From: Dyadobacter arcticus
GTDB lineage: Bacteria > Bacteroidota > Bacteroidia > Cytophagales > Spirosomataceae
NCBI RefSeq assembly: GCF_011762185.1
Contig: NZ_JAASQJ010000005.1
Span: 248,001 to 312,000, forward strand
Direction of reading: 5' to 3'
Length of the DNA stretch: 64,000 bases
The notes under the pieces are model-generated. The model saw only the letters and a list, made by a program, of their open reading frames with translations, searched no databases and was not told where the DNA came from. A program made the position numbers and the translations under genes. The first letter of the stretch is position 1, and each line of letters begins with the position of its first letter. Below are positions 35,317 to 45,013 of the stretch, piece by piece.

Positions 35317-35697
35317 TTACACCTTTTGCTTCTTTATTCTATACTCATTTCCCCACTTAGCCATTGATTGCAAAATCGGCGAAAGTGTTAACCCAAATTC
35401 GGTTAGTGTGTATTCTACTCGCGGTGGAATTTCAGCATAGATTTTCCTGCTAATGATCCCGTCATCTTCCAGTTCACGAAGTTGTGAAGTGAGCATTGAT
35501 TGATTAATTCCTTTCACACTTCGTCTTAGTTCTCCGAACCTCGCTGGTGAGGTAAAATAAATAGCATTGATGAGAATTGGTTTCCATTTACCGCCCAAAA
35601 CTTGCATTGTTGAGGTTACCGGGCATGTATTTTCATCAAAAACAATTAATTCTTTGTTTTTAACCTCCTGATTATCAATAACAGTATCTTTTTTCAT
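35317..35697 (-). CDS. HxlR-family transcriptional regulator
   Basis: This 126-aa winged-helix protein has the HxlR signature CPVTSTMQVLGGKWKPILIN (conserved Cys25), RFGELRRSVKGINQSMLTSQL and DGIISRKIYAEIPPRVEYTL. Members often sense electrophiles or disulfide stress and control adjacent oxidoreductases. It is divergent from the remains of a short-chain dehydrogenase gene, a common pairing. The region is visibly more AT-rich than its surroundings and may have been acquired from a low-GC relative. Confidence 0.9.
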   Translation of the reverse strand: MKKDTVIDNQEVKNKELIVFDENTCPVTSTMQVLGGKWKPILINAIYFTSPARFGELRRSVKGINQSMLTSQLRELEDDGIISRKIYAEIPPRVEYTLTEFGLTLSPILQSMAKWGNEYRIKKQKV

Positions 35698-35784
35698 ACT
35701 TACTTAGATTAATTGCCCTACTTGTCTGAAAAATATTAACACTTGATATTTGAAGTACAAGATTAATTAATACTAATAGATATA

Positions 35785-36128
35785 TCAAATAAAAACATTC
35801 TGATTACAGGAGCAAGCACAGGCGTTGGCAATATTACCGCCAAACTTCTTGCAGAACATAAACATACTGTTTATGCTACCATGAGAAACACGAATGGGAA
35901 AAACAAAGTACAGAGGCTAAATCGCTAATTCTTTCAAAAACAAACGGCAAAATAGATGTGATTATTAACAATGCAGGCATCTATGGAGGAGGGATTCAGG
36001 AGTCGTATATGATTGATGATCACAAACTATTTTTTGACACCAATGTGCTTGGTTGTGTTAGAGTAAACAATGCGTTCTTACCTACGCTTCGCAAACAAGG
36101 CATTCAAGTTCAAATAAATACTAATTAA
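35785..36128 (+). pseudogene. Short-chain dehydrogenase/reductase remnant
   Basis: The first piece reads NILITGASTGVGNITAKLLA (Rossmann TGxxxGxG) and VYATMRNTNGKNK, then stops after RLNR. A second piece in another frame reads DVIINNAGIYGGGIQE (the SDR NNAG motif), FDTNVLGCVRVNNAFLPTLR and ends TAA at 36126-36128. The ATG is missing, there is a deletion/frameshift between the pieces, and the catalytic YxxxK half is gone. It was probably the target gene of the divergent HxlR regulator. Confidence 0.7.
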
Positions 36129-36142
36129 TTAAAATTCAAAAA

Positions 36143-36559
36143 ATGGAAAAAATTTATGAAGCAGAAGTGACAACGTTAGCAGGTCGAAACGGTCACGCAA
36201 AATCATCAGATGGTTTATTGGATTTAGACATCAGATTTCCCAAAGAAATGGGCGGAGCTGGTGGAGCAACCAATCCAGAACAACTCTTCGCGGCAGCTTG
36301 GTCGGCTTGTTTTGGTACTAGTTTAACAATTGCCGCAGGAATCGAAAAAGTTAAAATTGGAGACGTTACTGTGACGGCTAAAATTGGTGTATTGCATTCA
36401 GACGGTAATTATGATCTTGGAGCCCATCTTCTAATTAAAATAAATGATGTAGACTACGATACGGCGAAAAAACTGGTAGAAGCCACTAAATCAATTTGTT
36501 CTTATTCAAAAGCAACAAAAGGTAATATAAACACTATTTATGAAGTCGCACCAAATTAA
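36143..36559 (+). CDS. Organic hydroperoxide resistance protein (Ohr/OsmC family)
   Basis: This 138-aa protein has the two peroxidatic and resolving cysteines (Cys56 in AAWSACFGTSL, Cys119 in TKSICSYSKATKGNI) and the Ohr opening TLAGRNGHAKSSDGLLDLDI. Ohr reduces organic hydroperoxides using lipoylated proteins as electron donor. It starts 15 bp after the SDR remnant and is followed by a VOC protein gene, suggesting a small stress operon under the HxlR regulator. Confidence 0.92.
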   Translation: MEKIYEAEVTTLAGRNGHAKSSDGLLDLDIRFPKEMGGAGGATNPEQLFAAAWSACFGTSLTIAAGIEKVKIGDVTVTAKIGVLHSDGNYDLGAHLLIKINDVDYDTAKKLVEATKSICSYSKATKGNINTIYEVAPN

Positions 36560-36595
36560 TTAAAAACCGACAAAAACAAATAAAATTTAATAAAC

Positions 36596-36970
36596 ATGGT
36601 AAATACTCTAAATTGGTTTGAAATCCCGGCAACAGATTTCGCTAGAGCAAAAGCATTTTATGCTACAGTGTTAGATGCTCAAATTCATGAAGACCCTAAT
36701 CCTCATATGCAATATGCCTATTTACCGTCTGATCCACAACAAGGCGGATTTGGCGGAGCAATTGCTAGCGGCGAAAACTTTGTTCCTGCAATGACTGGCA
36801 CAACTGTTTACTTAGATGGCGGAAATGACCTTTCAGTTCCATTAGGCAGAGTAGAAAGTGCCGGTGGAACAGTTATTCTGCCGAAAACTGCTATTGGTGA
36901 CAACAGGGGCTTTATTGCACTTTTTATCGACACAGAAGGAAACAAGGTAGGGTTCCATTCAATGGGTTAA
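36596..36970 (+). CDS. VOC-family (glyoxalase-like) protein
   Basis: This 124-aa protein has the vicinal-oxygen-chelate fold: NTLNWFEIPATDFARAKAFY at the start, then GGFGGAIASGE, TTVYLDGGNDLS and GFIALFIDTEGNKVGFHS. VOC proteins bind metals and act on small molecules or antibiotics; the substrate is not predictable. It lies 36 bp downstream of the ohr gene, same strand. Confidence 0.88.
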   Translation: MVNTLNWFEIPATDFARAKAFYATVLDAQIHEDPNPHMQYAYLPSDPQQGGFGGAIASGENFVPAMTGTTVYLDGGNDLSVPLGRVESAGGTVILPKTAIGDNRGFIALFIDTEGNKVGFHSMG

Positions 36971-37000
36971 TACAGAGCTCTCCCGTATCTTTGTAAAATA

Positions 37001-37036
37001 GCTGATAGAAGTGTTATCATTGATATTTCTATCAGC
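37001..37036 (+). terminator. Stem-loop after the Ohr/VOC genes
   Basis: GCTGATAGAA (37001-37010) pairs with TTCTATCAGC (37027-37036) across a 16-nt loop. The T-tract is short, so termination is plausible but unproven. Confidence 0.5.
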
Positions 37037-37167
37037 TTTGCGCTATATCCATCTGCGTTTACGCCATTATTGGGGTTTACGTACAATCCCCTCCTATTTG
37101 ATAGTCAGTTTAAGACTGAAAGTATTTTTTTACCTTTCTGTTGTTATTCAATCATCGCCATATAAAC

Positions 37168-37590
37168 CTACCTCCCCCCAATCAACCGCTCCAACCGCCC
37201 CATCATCTCATCCTTCTCCTTCAACATCCGCTCATAAAGCTCCATTTTATCTTCATGCAACTTCTTTATTTCGGCAAGTGGATTGTTATGGTAAGTTATT
37301 TCTGAACTTCCTATAAAAGCTCCGTCGTGGAATGTATTGGAAATAACATTAATTGCCTGCTCCTCATCAAAATTCCGAATCGCCTCCGCCGGGATTTTAA
37401 GAATAGCCGAAACTTGCTCCAAAATATCAGAATCGATCTTTTCCCTTTGTTCGAGTAAAGATATCTTCTGCTGATTCCAGTCTTCGCCGAGCTCGAACGC
37501 AAGGAAATCCTGCTTAATTCCGAGCATTTCGCGGAAGCGTTTAAGGTTGCGGCCTTCGTGGATTTTGGGATTGGAGGTAGTGGATGTCAT
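37168..37590 (-). CDS. XRE-family helix-turn-helix regulator, copy 1
   Basis: This 140-aa protein has an N-terminal helix-turn-helix (NLKRFREMLGIKQDFLAFEL...WNQQKISLLEQ, about 14-50). A dimerisation-like helix (ILEQVSAILKIPAEAIRNFDEEQ), a variable central segment (about 82-115) and a charged C-terminal coiled-coil (LYERMLKEKDEMMGRLERLI) follow. The gene at 51980 encodes nearly the same protein except in the centre. It sits immediately upstream of the PUL regulator's 3' end. Proteins of this type occur in multiple copies in many Bacteroidota; targets are unknown. Confidence 0.85.
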   Translation of the reverse strand: MTSTTSNPKIHEGRNLKRFREMLGIKQDFLAFELGEDWNQQKISLLEQREKIDSDILEQVSAILKIPAEAIRNFDEEQAINVISNTFHDGAFIGSSEITYHNNPLAEIKKLHEDKMELYERMLKEKDEMMGRLERLIGGR

Positions 37591-37640
37591 GCGGAAGGTG
37601 TTTTGTTAAAAAGGCAATTTATATAAATCCGGCGGGAAGT

Positions 37641-37680
37641 TTCCGGATAATTTACGGGTGTTGTAATGTAAGTTACCGGG
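37641..37680. repeat. Interspersed 35-40 bp repeat, copy a
   Basis: CCGGATAATTTACGGGTGTT followed by GTAATGTAAGTTACC matches copies at 50835 and 52460 and partly 56766. It overlaps the stop codon of the hybrid regulator gene. Confidence 0.6.
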
Positions 37681-40600
37681 CCGAAATGTCGATATTAAAC
37701 TTCCTTCCTTCCTTCTTCACATACTCCTTCGGCGTCACTCCAAACTCCTCCCGGAAGCATTTCGAGAAATAGGAGAGATTCGAAAACCCAACGTCATACA
37801 TTACTTCGGAAATATTCCCTTCCCTATTTTCAAGAAGTAGGGACGCTTTTTTGATGCGGTATTTTTTAATGATTTCGTTGGCCGAGAACTGGGTCAGTGA
37901 TTTAAGTTTTCTGGATAAATGCGCCGAGCTCATACCAATCTCAGAACCCAGAATTTCCACAGTGAAATCGGGATCGGAAATGTGCGCTTCGATAACACTC
38001 ATCACCTTTTTGACAAATTTGTCGTCCATATTTTCCTTGCCATCTTCGGGGGCCGGTGTCACGATCAGCTCATGCCGGAAGTAGGTTGTAAGTTCTTTTT
38101 TTCGATGTAAAAGATTACCAATTTGTGCGTAAAGTAGTTCAATGTCAAATGGTTTGGTAATGTAAGCGTCGGCTCCTACTCTGATTCCTTCAATTTTCTG
38201 GGAAGTCAAACTTCTGGCCGTCAGCAGAATTACAGACAGCTGACTGGTTTTCGGATTGCTTTTGATTGATTTACAAAAGGTCAGTCCATCCATAACCGGC
38301 ATCATAATGTCGGAAATGATTACATCTGGCAGGAATTCTGAGGCTTTTCTCAAACCTTCTTCACCATCCCCAGCGATCACGAAACGGTATTTTTCATTCA
38401 GACTAATGCGGATGAAATCGACCATATCCGGGTTATCCTCCACGATCAGCAGCAACGGCTTTTCGGATCCAGGTAGTAATGTTTCAGTTTTGTTCGAGTT
38501 TGCCAACGCAGCATTAAAAACGGGGTAAGTGTCCATTTCGCTGACCTGAGCAAGAAGCTTATCCGCATTCCCTTTTGGCAGCAGAACAGTGAAAATACTT
38601 CCTTTACCCGGCTCGCTGTCGAGGGTTATCTCGCCCTGATGCATTTTTACGTACTCCAGCGTAAGCGCAAGCCCAATCCCCGAGCCCATTTCCCTTTTTC
38701 TGGACTCGGTAGTCTGGTAAAAGCGTTCGAAAATACGTGCCTGGTCGTCGGTTGAAATGCCCGTTCCCGTATCTGAAATGCATATTTGCACCACCTCGTC
38801 AGAAACATTAGCAGCGGTTACAATTTCAATGCTTAGCTGGATCGTCCCACCTTTTGGCGTAAACTTAAATGCATTCGAAAGCAGATTAAGCACCATTGTT
38901 TCCACCTTTTCAACATCGGCAAATATTTCGAATTCCGGCGTATTGCTCGTAAATGTATAGTCGATTTCATGCCTCGCAGCCTTATCGGCAAAGTGGGAAT
39001 AAAGCTCATGCAGCAAACTCACAATTTCTACTTTGGTGATGTTCAGATAAAGCGTGTCGCTCTGCATTTTTTTGAAATCCAATATCTGGTTTACGACGCG
39101 AAGTAGTCGGTGCGAATTTTTTTCGGCCAGTGAAATCAGTTTGAAATTATCTGCATTCAGTTTTCCATCCCTCATAATCTGGTGAATAGGAGGCAAGATC
39201 AGACTGATGGGCGTGCGGAGTTCGTGGGAGATATTGGTGAAAAACTGCTCTTTAGTCTGCTCAATTTCCTCGGCGTGCGCGATTTCCAGCTTACTGATTT
39301 TTAACTCATTTTCCAGCTTAATCCGGCCCGAATAGACTTTTAGTCCAAAATAAACCCCGGCAGCGATCAGTAGCAGATATAATGCGAGAAACCCTTTACT
39401 CAGAAAAAACGGCGGGTTAATGGTGATCTTTGTCGTGCTGGTCTCATGGCTCCATATCCCGTTATTGTTAGTCCCTTTTACTTTAAAAATGTACGTTCCG
39501 GGCGAAAGATTGGAGTATACCGCAAAATTCTTCTCCCCGGAAGTCGTCGTCCAGTTTTCATCGGCGCGTTCCAGTTTGTATGAGTAGTTATTCACCTCCG
39601 GCTGCCAGAAATGCAGCGCTGCAAACTGCAATTCGATAGAACGCTGCCCGTAATCCAGCTCAATGGCTTGCGCAAATGAAATGTCCCGGTCCAGGATCAC
39701 CCGATCATTGATCTTTTCCCCGATTTCGACAGGCTGGTTATTCAGCAATAAATTGGTTAGGAAAATCTTAGGCTGATATCCGTTTGCGATCGCTTTCTCC
39801 GGCGAGAACGAAATATATCCGTTATCGCCGCCAAAAAATAATTCTCCGGAGGCCGATCTTGCTACGCAACCCGCATAGAAGCTTTTAAGTGGCAAATTTT
39901 TGTTGAGCGGATAAAATTCGACACGTTTTTCAGTAGCGGTGAATTTTTCAAGGGCAGCATTGGTGGCGGTCCATATATTGCCGTTTCTATCCTCCGTAAT
40001 CGTAGTTCTGGCAATGTTGTAGTTTGGGATTGCATGAAAAAATGCTTTCTCCGTTTTCGGATTATATTCGACCAGACCATTTTGAGTCGCCGCCCAGATG
40101 ATCCCGCTTTTGGCTAGAAATAAGCTATTCACCGTCTTACGGTCGGCAACACGGGCGAACGACGTTACTTTTCTCTTTTCAAATGTTTTAAGATCCAGTT
40201 TAAAAAGCTCGTCAAATTCGATCAACCACAACGATCCGGCTCCATAGAAAAACTTCTCCGTTTCAATCTTGGAGATCAGCTGAAAGCGCAAATTTTCGAG
40301 TGGATTCAGATCACCATTTACCCGAAAAATCCCACCTTCCCAGGTACCTACCAGCAAAGAACCATCCGGGGTTTCGACGAAATTATTGATGTAATTGGAT
40401 GCAAGCCCGTTGGTCTTATTAGCAGTAACTGCTTGCATAACCTCCTTTTCGTCATCCCAAACATTAATCCCCGCAACCGTTCCGATCCAGATGCGTCCGT
40501 CGCGGCCTTCATGCAAAATGGTAACATTGTTGATCAGCAGCCGGCTTTTTTCAGGAGAATCAATGTCGAATTTCCGGCTTTGCAGTGTTTTTGGATCATA

Positions 40601-41737
40601 GCGGATCACACCATGCAATGTCCCGATCCAGTAAACGCCCGTTTTGCTGACAAGGAATGATTTGACCTGATTGCCAATCGTTTGTTCACCCAATTGCTGC
40701 GTAACCCGGTGATATTGGTAAAGATTATCAAGCTGATTGATCTTGCTGATCCCATTGGAAGTCACAAACCAGAGCACGCCAGCCTGATCTTCAAATATTT
40801 GCCAGATCACATTGTTCGCAATCGAGTAGGGCGACTGCGGATTATGAAAATAGCGCTCGTTTTTGCCACTCAACGGATCATAAACATTTAAGCCAAAATC
40901 AGTGCCCAGCCACACATTGCGGTCCTTATCGGTATAAATTGCCTTTACAACATCATTACTTAATTTAATCTGGTCACTTTGATTTTCATTGGTTCCCGTA
41001 ATGATGTTAAACCTGCAAAGTCCGGTATCCGTACCGACCCAAATCAGCGAATCGATTTCCGCAACCGGCTTAATGTCGCAGATCAGGTTGTTTTTTAATG
41101 CAGAAGTGCCTTTTCTTTTGAGGTCAAAAACCGTGAAAGTTTCCGTTTGCGGATTGAGCTTATTCAGCCCGTCATAAGTGCCGACCCATAATGTTCCCTT
41201 TTTATCCTGAAACATCGTTCGAACTGTGTTGTGACTGAGCTGGCTGTTTTGCTTGGTGTAAGTTTTGAATGTTCCGTTTTTCAGGTTGTATTTTAAAAGC
41301 CCAGTAATTGTGCCAAGCCAAAGCTGACCATTCCGATCTTTTGAAATACAGCGTATATTGGTATTCGTTCCGGTTACAGTTCGGGTGATTTTGAAAGTAA
41401 TCGTATTGATTTTGCATAAGCCTTTTCCCGTCCCGATCCAGAGATCGTCCCCGTCGGCATAGATCGCCTGCACGCCGTTGCTGGGAATGGAGCCGACCGT
41501 CTCTCCCTTTTTGAAAATCCTGAAATGATAGCCGTCGTACCGGGCTAATCCGTCGCTTGTGGCGATCCAGATGAAGTTATTCCGGTCCTGCGCAACTGCA
41601 TTGATAAGGTTGGTCGGTAAGCCTTCTCGGATGGACAGCGAGTTGAAGAATTTTTCCTGTCCACGCGCATGCAGACATGCCATTATTAAAAAGAAAATAA
41701 TCCCCCACGTTCTGCTGATCCTACCGGCCCGATTCAT
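37673..41737 (-). CDS. Hybrid two-component system (HTCS) PUL regulator
   Basis: This 1354-aa single protein joins a sensor and regulator. It starts with a signal peptide (about 1-26). The periplasmic double seven-blade propeller (INAVAQDRNNFIWIATSDGL and later repeats, to about 720) is followed by a Y_Y_Y domain (about 725-785), a membrane span (about 790-810) and HisKA with NISHELRTP (His838). HATPase, a receiver (SDIMMPVMDG, Asp1143; conserved Lys in ITKPFD) and an AraC DNA-binding domain at the end come next. HTCS proteins bind glycan fragments in the periplasm and activate the adjacent utilisation genes. It is divergent from the SusC gene, 140 bp apart. Confidence 0.93.
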   Translation of the reverse strand: MNRAGRISRTWGIIFFLIMACLHARGQEKFFNSLSIREGLPTNLINAVAQDRNNFIWIATSDGLARYDGYHFRIFKKGETVGSIPSNGVQAIYADGDDLWIGTGKGLCKINTITFKITRTVTGTNTNIRCISKDRNGQLWLGTITGLLKYNLKNGTFKTYTKQNSQLSHNTVRTMFQDKKGTLWVGTYDGLNKLNPQTETFTVFDLKRKGTSALKNNLICDIKPVAEIDSLIWVGTDTGLCRFNIITGTNENQSDQIKLSNDVVKAIYTDKDRNVWLGTDFGLNVYDPLSGKNERYFHNPQSPYSIANNVIWQIFEDQAGVLWFVTSNGISKINQLDNLYQYHRVTQQLGEQTIGNQVKSFLVSKTGVYWIGTLHGVIRYDPKTLQSRKFDIDSPEKSRLLINNVTILHEGRDGRIWIGTVAGINVWDDEKEVMQAVTANKTNGLASNYINNFVETPDGSLLVGTWEGGIFRVNGDLNPLENLRFQLISKIETEKFFYGAGSLWLIEFDELFKLDLKTFEKRKVTSFARVADRKTVNSLFLAKSGIIWAATQNGLVEYNPKTEKAFFHAIPNYNIARTTITEDRNGNIWTATNAALEKFTATEKRVEFYPLNKNLPLKSFYAGCVARSASGELFFGGDNGYISFSPEKAIANGYQPKIFLTNLLLNNQPVEIGEKINDRVILDRDISFAQAIELDYGQRSIELQFAALHFWQPEVNNYSYKLERADENWTTTSGEKNFAVYSNLSPGTYIFKVKGTNNNGIWSHETSTTKITINPPFFLSKGFLALYLLLIAAGVYFGLKVYSGRIKLENELKISKLEIAHAEEIEQTKEQFFTNISHELRTPISLILPPIHQIMRDGKLNADNFKLISLAEKNSHRLLRVVNQILDFKKMQSDTLYLNITKVEIVSLLHELYSHFADKAARHEIDYTFTSNTPEFEIFADVEKVETMVLNLLSNAFKFTPKGGTIQLSIEIVTAANVSDEVVQICISDTGTGISTDDQARIFERFYQTTESRKREMGSGIGLALTLEYVKMHQGEITLDSEPGKGSIFTVLLPKGNADKLLAQVSEMDTYPVFNAALANSNKTETLLPGSEKPLLLIVEDNPDMVDFIRISLNEKYRFVIAGDGEEGLRKASEFLPDVIISDIMMPVMDGLTFCKSIKSNPKTSQLSVILLTARSLTSQKIEGIRVGADAYITKPFDIELLYAQIGNLLHRKKELTTYFRHELIVTPAPEDGKENMDDKFVKKVMSVIEAHISDPDFTVEILGSEIGMSSAHLSRKLKSLTQFSANEIIKKYRIKKASLLLENREGNISEVMYDVGFSNLSYFSKCFREEFGVTPKEYVKKEGRKFNIDISAR

Positions 41738-41877
41738 TCTTTTTTGGAGTAAAAAACTGACTTTTTGAACAAAAAATATAATTAATGCCAGACAAATGTC
41801 AGAAAATTATCGCTTTGCGTCCGATTATTTCTAATCGAAGTTGAGCGGCCGATCTACCTTGCAACCATGAAATTACA

Positions 41878-44800
41878 ATGAAAAATCTAAACTTAATCCA
41901 TCATCCGATGAAGAAAAAATTACTGCTACTGCAGATTTTCCTGATGACTTCCTGCACGTTTCTTTTCGCTCAGCAGGCGGTTGTAAAAGGAAAAGTGACT
42001 GATAATTCCGGCGGTGGGCTGCCGGGGGTGAACGTGGTGTTAAAGGGAAATAACAGTGGAACTTCTACCGATCAGAACGGTGATTATTCGCTGAATGTGC
42101 CCGCAGCGTCGGGCGCAGATCAGGTTCTTGTTTATTCTTTTATAGGTTATATCAAGCAGGAAATCGCTATTGCGAACCGTACGACAATCGATATCAAGCT
42201 GGCTGCGGATACGCAGAATCTGGATGAAGTGGTAGTTGTAGGTTATGGTACAACGGCAAAGCGAAACCTGACCACTGCCATCGCGAAAGTGGATCCTACC
42301 AAAATCCCAACCTCAGCTAATAATAATGTTTCGGAACTACTTTTTGGCCGTGCGGCGGGCTTGCAGGTGACGCAGCAAAGCTCACAGCCGGGAGGGAATA
42401 TTTCAGTATCAATCCGTGGAAAAGGCGATCCGTTATTGGTAATCGATGGCGTTGTACTTCCAAGCAGCAGCATGGAGCCGGGAAATGGTTCTGTTGAAAT
42501 TCAAGGCGTTAACCGCGGCGGGTTAGCTGGTTTGAATCCCAATGACATTGAATCCATCGAATTTTTGAAAGATGCAAGTGCCGCGATCTATGGTGTGTCT
42601 GCCGCAAATGGGGTAATGATCATTACTACCAAAAAAGGAAAAGCAGGCAGGATGAGTGTGAGTTACGACGGCAGCCAATCTTTTTCAAGAAATATGCCCT
42701 ATCTCAAACCGCTGAAAGCAGGCGATTATATGCTGTATTACAATCAGCTGAGTAAAGATAAATACCAGGCGGACAGGAACATGGCACCTTTTGGCAATGT
42801 AGCTTCCGACCTGACCGGTTACACGCAGAAATTCACGGATCAGGAAATTCAAAGCGCGGGAGTTGGAACGGACTGGCTGGGCCAGGTTTTACGTGCAGGA
42901 AGCGTGGATAACCACAATGTGAGCGTCAACGGCGGCACCGAAAAAGCAACTTACTTCTTCTCGGGAAATTATTTCAATCAGGTTGGATCGATAAAAAAGT
43001 CGGATCTGACACGTTTTTCAGGCAGATTGAATGTGTCTTTTGTTTTGAGTAAAATATTCAGGCTTAATGTAAATGTGAATGCGAACCGCAATGCTTACAC
43101 CAATCCGCAGGCTGGCTGGCAAGCGGGCGGTTCGGGTAACCAGGGTTTCAATGCTTTGCAGGCCGCATTGGCGTATCCTTCCAATGTTCCGGTTTACAAC
43201 ACAGATGGCACTTTCAGCCAGTTTGCAGTAACCGGAAATCCTGTTTCGTTATTAAATATCAAAGACAAAACCAAGGCACAAGGTTTGCTTGCGAACACGT
43301 CGCTGGACATCGATATCATTCCAAATACATTGACTGCCAAGTTGCTATACGGCAATAACAGCGAATATTCAGTGCGTGACTTTTACATTCCGGTGACCGT
43401 TTTCTGGGGACAACTTTACAGGGCGAGGGCTTCTCTGGCCGAAACACGCAGACAAAACCAGACAATGGAAGCGACCATGTCCTACAAAAAATCGTTCGGC
43501 GACTGGCTCAATCTCGATGTAGTGACGGGTGTGGGGCAGTACCTGGAAGATTTCTCCGGCTTCAGCGTCGAAACTTCCAATATGCAGGACGCGATCAATA
43601 CGGATAACCTGGGTTCTGCCACTGGCCCGAAAATCGTTGGTTCTTACCGGGGCATCAACAAGCTGCGTTCATTTTTTATCCGTAGCAACTTCGATTTTCT
43701 GGACCGTTACCTGCTTTCGCTGACCGTGCGTCGTGATGGTGCCGACAAGTTTTTCCCGGATAACAAATACCAGTATTTCCCATCGGTTTCAGCGGGCTGG
43801 AAGATTAATAATGAGGCATTTATGCAGGATTTCAAAACCATCAGCACATTGAAACTTCGCGCGAGTTACGGCACCACGGGCGAACGTCCGGGTAGCGTGG
43901 CTTATGGCGCTTACGGTGCTGATCCTAATGCAGTTACGTTTAATAATGGCTCGGTGGTATACTTTCCTTATCGCCTCACAGCATTTGATAACCCTAACCT
44001 GCGCTGGCCGATCACGAAGACGTTCAATGCAGGTCTGGATTTTGGTTTGTTCAAAGAACGCATTACAGGTTCTGTTGACGTTTTTACAGAGAACCGCACA
44101 CGCTTGCTGAGCAGTGCGACGACGCAACAATTGTCCATTATCTCTACTTCACCCATCAACGGCGGACATCAGCGTCGTAAAGGTTTTGAGGTGAGTTTGA
44201 ATACGGAGAATGTTAAGACCAACAATTTTAGCTGGAATACAACTTTCAATGTTACGCATTTCAAAAACCGATGGGTAGAGCGTTTCCCGAATGATCCACC
44301 CGCGCAATACGGCAATGTGAATGATCCTGTGGGCGGAGATATTATTTATGTATATCAAACCAATGGCATTTTGCAGGCTGGACAGGAGGTGCCCGCGTGG
44401 CAGCCAGCCGGAGCAAGCAAGCCGGGTAACCCACTTTTTGTGGATAACAATGGAGACGGAAAACTGGATTTCAACGATGTGAAAAGTTACTCGGGCATTC
44501 CCAAGGCGATCATCGGGTTCGGTAACAATTTCACCCATGGCAAATTTGATCTGAGCGTGTTCATGTATGGCCAATATGGGGCTTGGGGCAATGATTTTAC
44601 AACATTATGGGGTGATCCGGTGGGTTTGTTATCGGGAAATCAGAGTGGTACGGAGCGGATTAAGGACGCATGGAGCACGGCAAATCCAGCCGGAACATTG
44701 CCAGGCGCTGCATATAACGAGGCAGCGATTGCGCTGGATGCAGGACTGGATACCAGGCTTGCGAAAAGGGATTTCATGCGCATCCGTAACATTACATTGG

Positions 44801-44994
44801 GCTACACCATCAATTCCGGCGGGTTGACCAAATACATCAAAAGTGTGCGGGTTTTTGCTGACGTGCAGAATGCATTCATCCTGACCGGCTTCAAAGGCGT
44901 CGATCCTGAAATTCAGGCCAATTCGATCAAAGGCGGGCCGGCTCCTTATCCGATGGTGCGCACGCTATCACTTGGTTTAAAGGCTAATTTTTAA
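41878..44994 (+). CDS. SusC/RagA-family TonB-dependent outer-membrane transporter
   Basis: This 1038-aa protein has a signal peptide (MKKKLLLLQIFLMTSCTFLFAQ if started at 41908; the ATG at 41878 adds ten residues, and the choice is uncertain). A carboxypeptidase-regulatory-like domain (VVKGKVTDNSGGGLPGVNVVL) and the TonB/plug region (DEVVVVGYGTTAKRNLTTAI) lead into a long beta-barrel ending in aromatic Phe (LGLKANF). It imports glycan oligomers together with the SusD lipoprotein encoded next. It is the first gene of a susC-susD-glycosidase operon. Confidence 0.93.
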   Translation: MKNLNLIHHPMKKKLLLLQIFLMTSCTFLFAQQAVVKGKVTDNSGGGLPGVNVVLKGNNSGTSTDQNGDYSLNVPAASGADQVLVYSFIGYIKQEIAIANRTTIDIKLAADTQNLDEVVVVGYGTTAKRNLTTAIAKVDPTKIPTSANNNVSELLFGRAAGLQVTQQSSQPGGNISVSIRGKGDPLLVIDGVVLPSSSMEPGNGSVEIQGVNRGGLAGLNPNDIESIEFLKDASAAIYGVSAANGVMIITTKKGKAGRMSVSYDGSQSFSRNMPYLKPLKAGDYMLYYNQLSKDKYQADRNMAPFGNVASDLTGYTQKFTDQEIQSAGVGTDWLGQVLRAGSVDNHNVSVNGGTEKATYFFSGNYFNQVGSIKKSDLTRFSGRLNVSFVLSKIFRLNVNVNANRNAYTNPQAGWQAGGSGNQGFNALQAALAYPSNVPVYNTDGTFSQFAVTGNPVSLLNIKDKTKAQGLLANTSLDIDIIPNTLTAKLLYGNNSEYSVRDFYIPVTVFWGQLYRARASLAETRRQNQTMEATMSYKKSFGDWLNLDVVTGVGQYLEDFSGFSVETSNMQDAINTDNLGSATGPKIVGSYRGINKLRSFFIRSNFDFLDRYLLSLTVRRDGADKFFPDNKYQYFPSVSAGWKINNEAFMQDFKTISTLKLRASYGTTGERPGSVAYGAYGADPNAVTFNNGSVVYFPYRLTAFDNPNLRWPITKTFNAGLDFGLFKERITGSVDVFTENRTRLLSSATTQQLSIISTSPINGGHQRRKGFEVSLNTENVKTNNFSWNTTFNVTHFKNRWVERFPNDPPAQYGNVNDPVGGDIIYVYQTNGILQAGQEVPAWQPAGASKPGNPLFVDNNGDGKLDFNDVKSYSGIPKAIIGFGNNFTHGKFDLSVFMYGQYGAWGNDFTTLWGDPVGLLSGNQSGTERIKDAWSTANPAGTLPGAAYNEAAIALDAGLDTRLAKRDFMRIRNITLGYTINSGGLTKYIKSVRVFADVQNAFILTGFKGVDPEIQANSIKGGPAPYPMVRTLSLGLKANF

Positions 44995-45013
44995 CATCCA
45001 GACATTCAATCAA

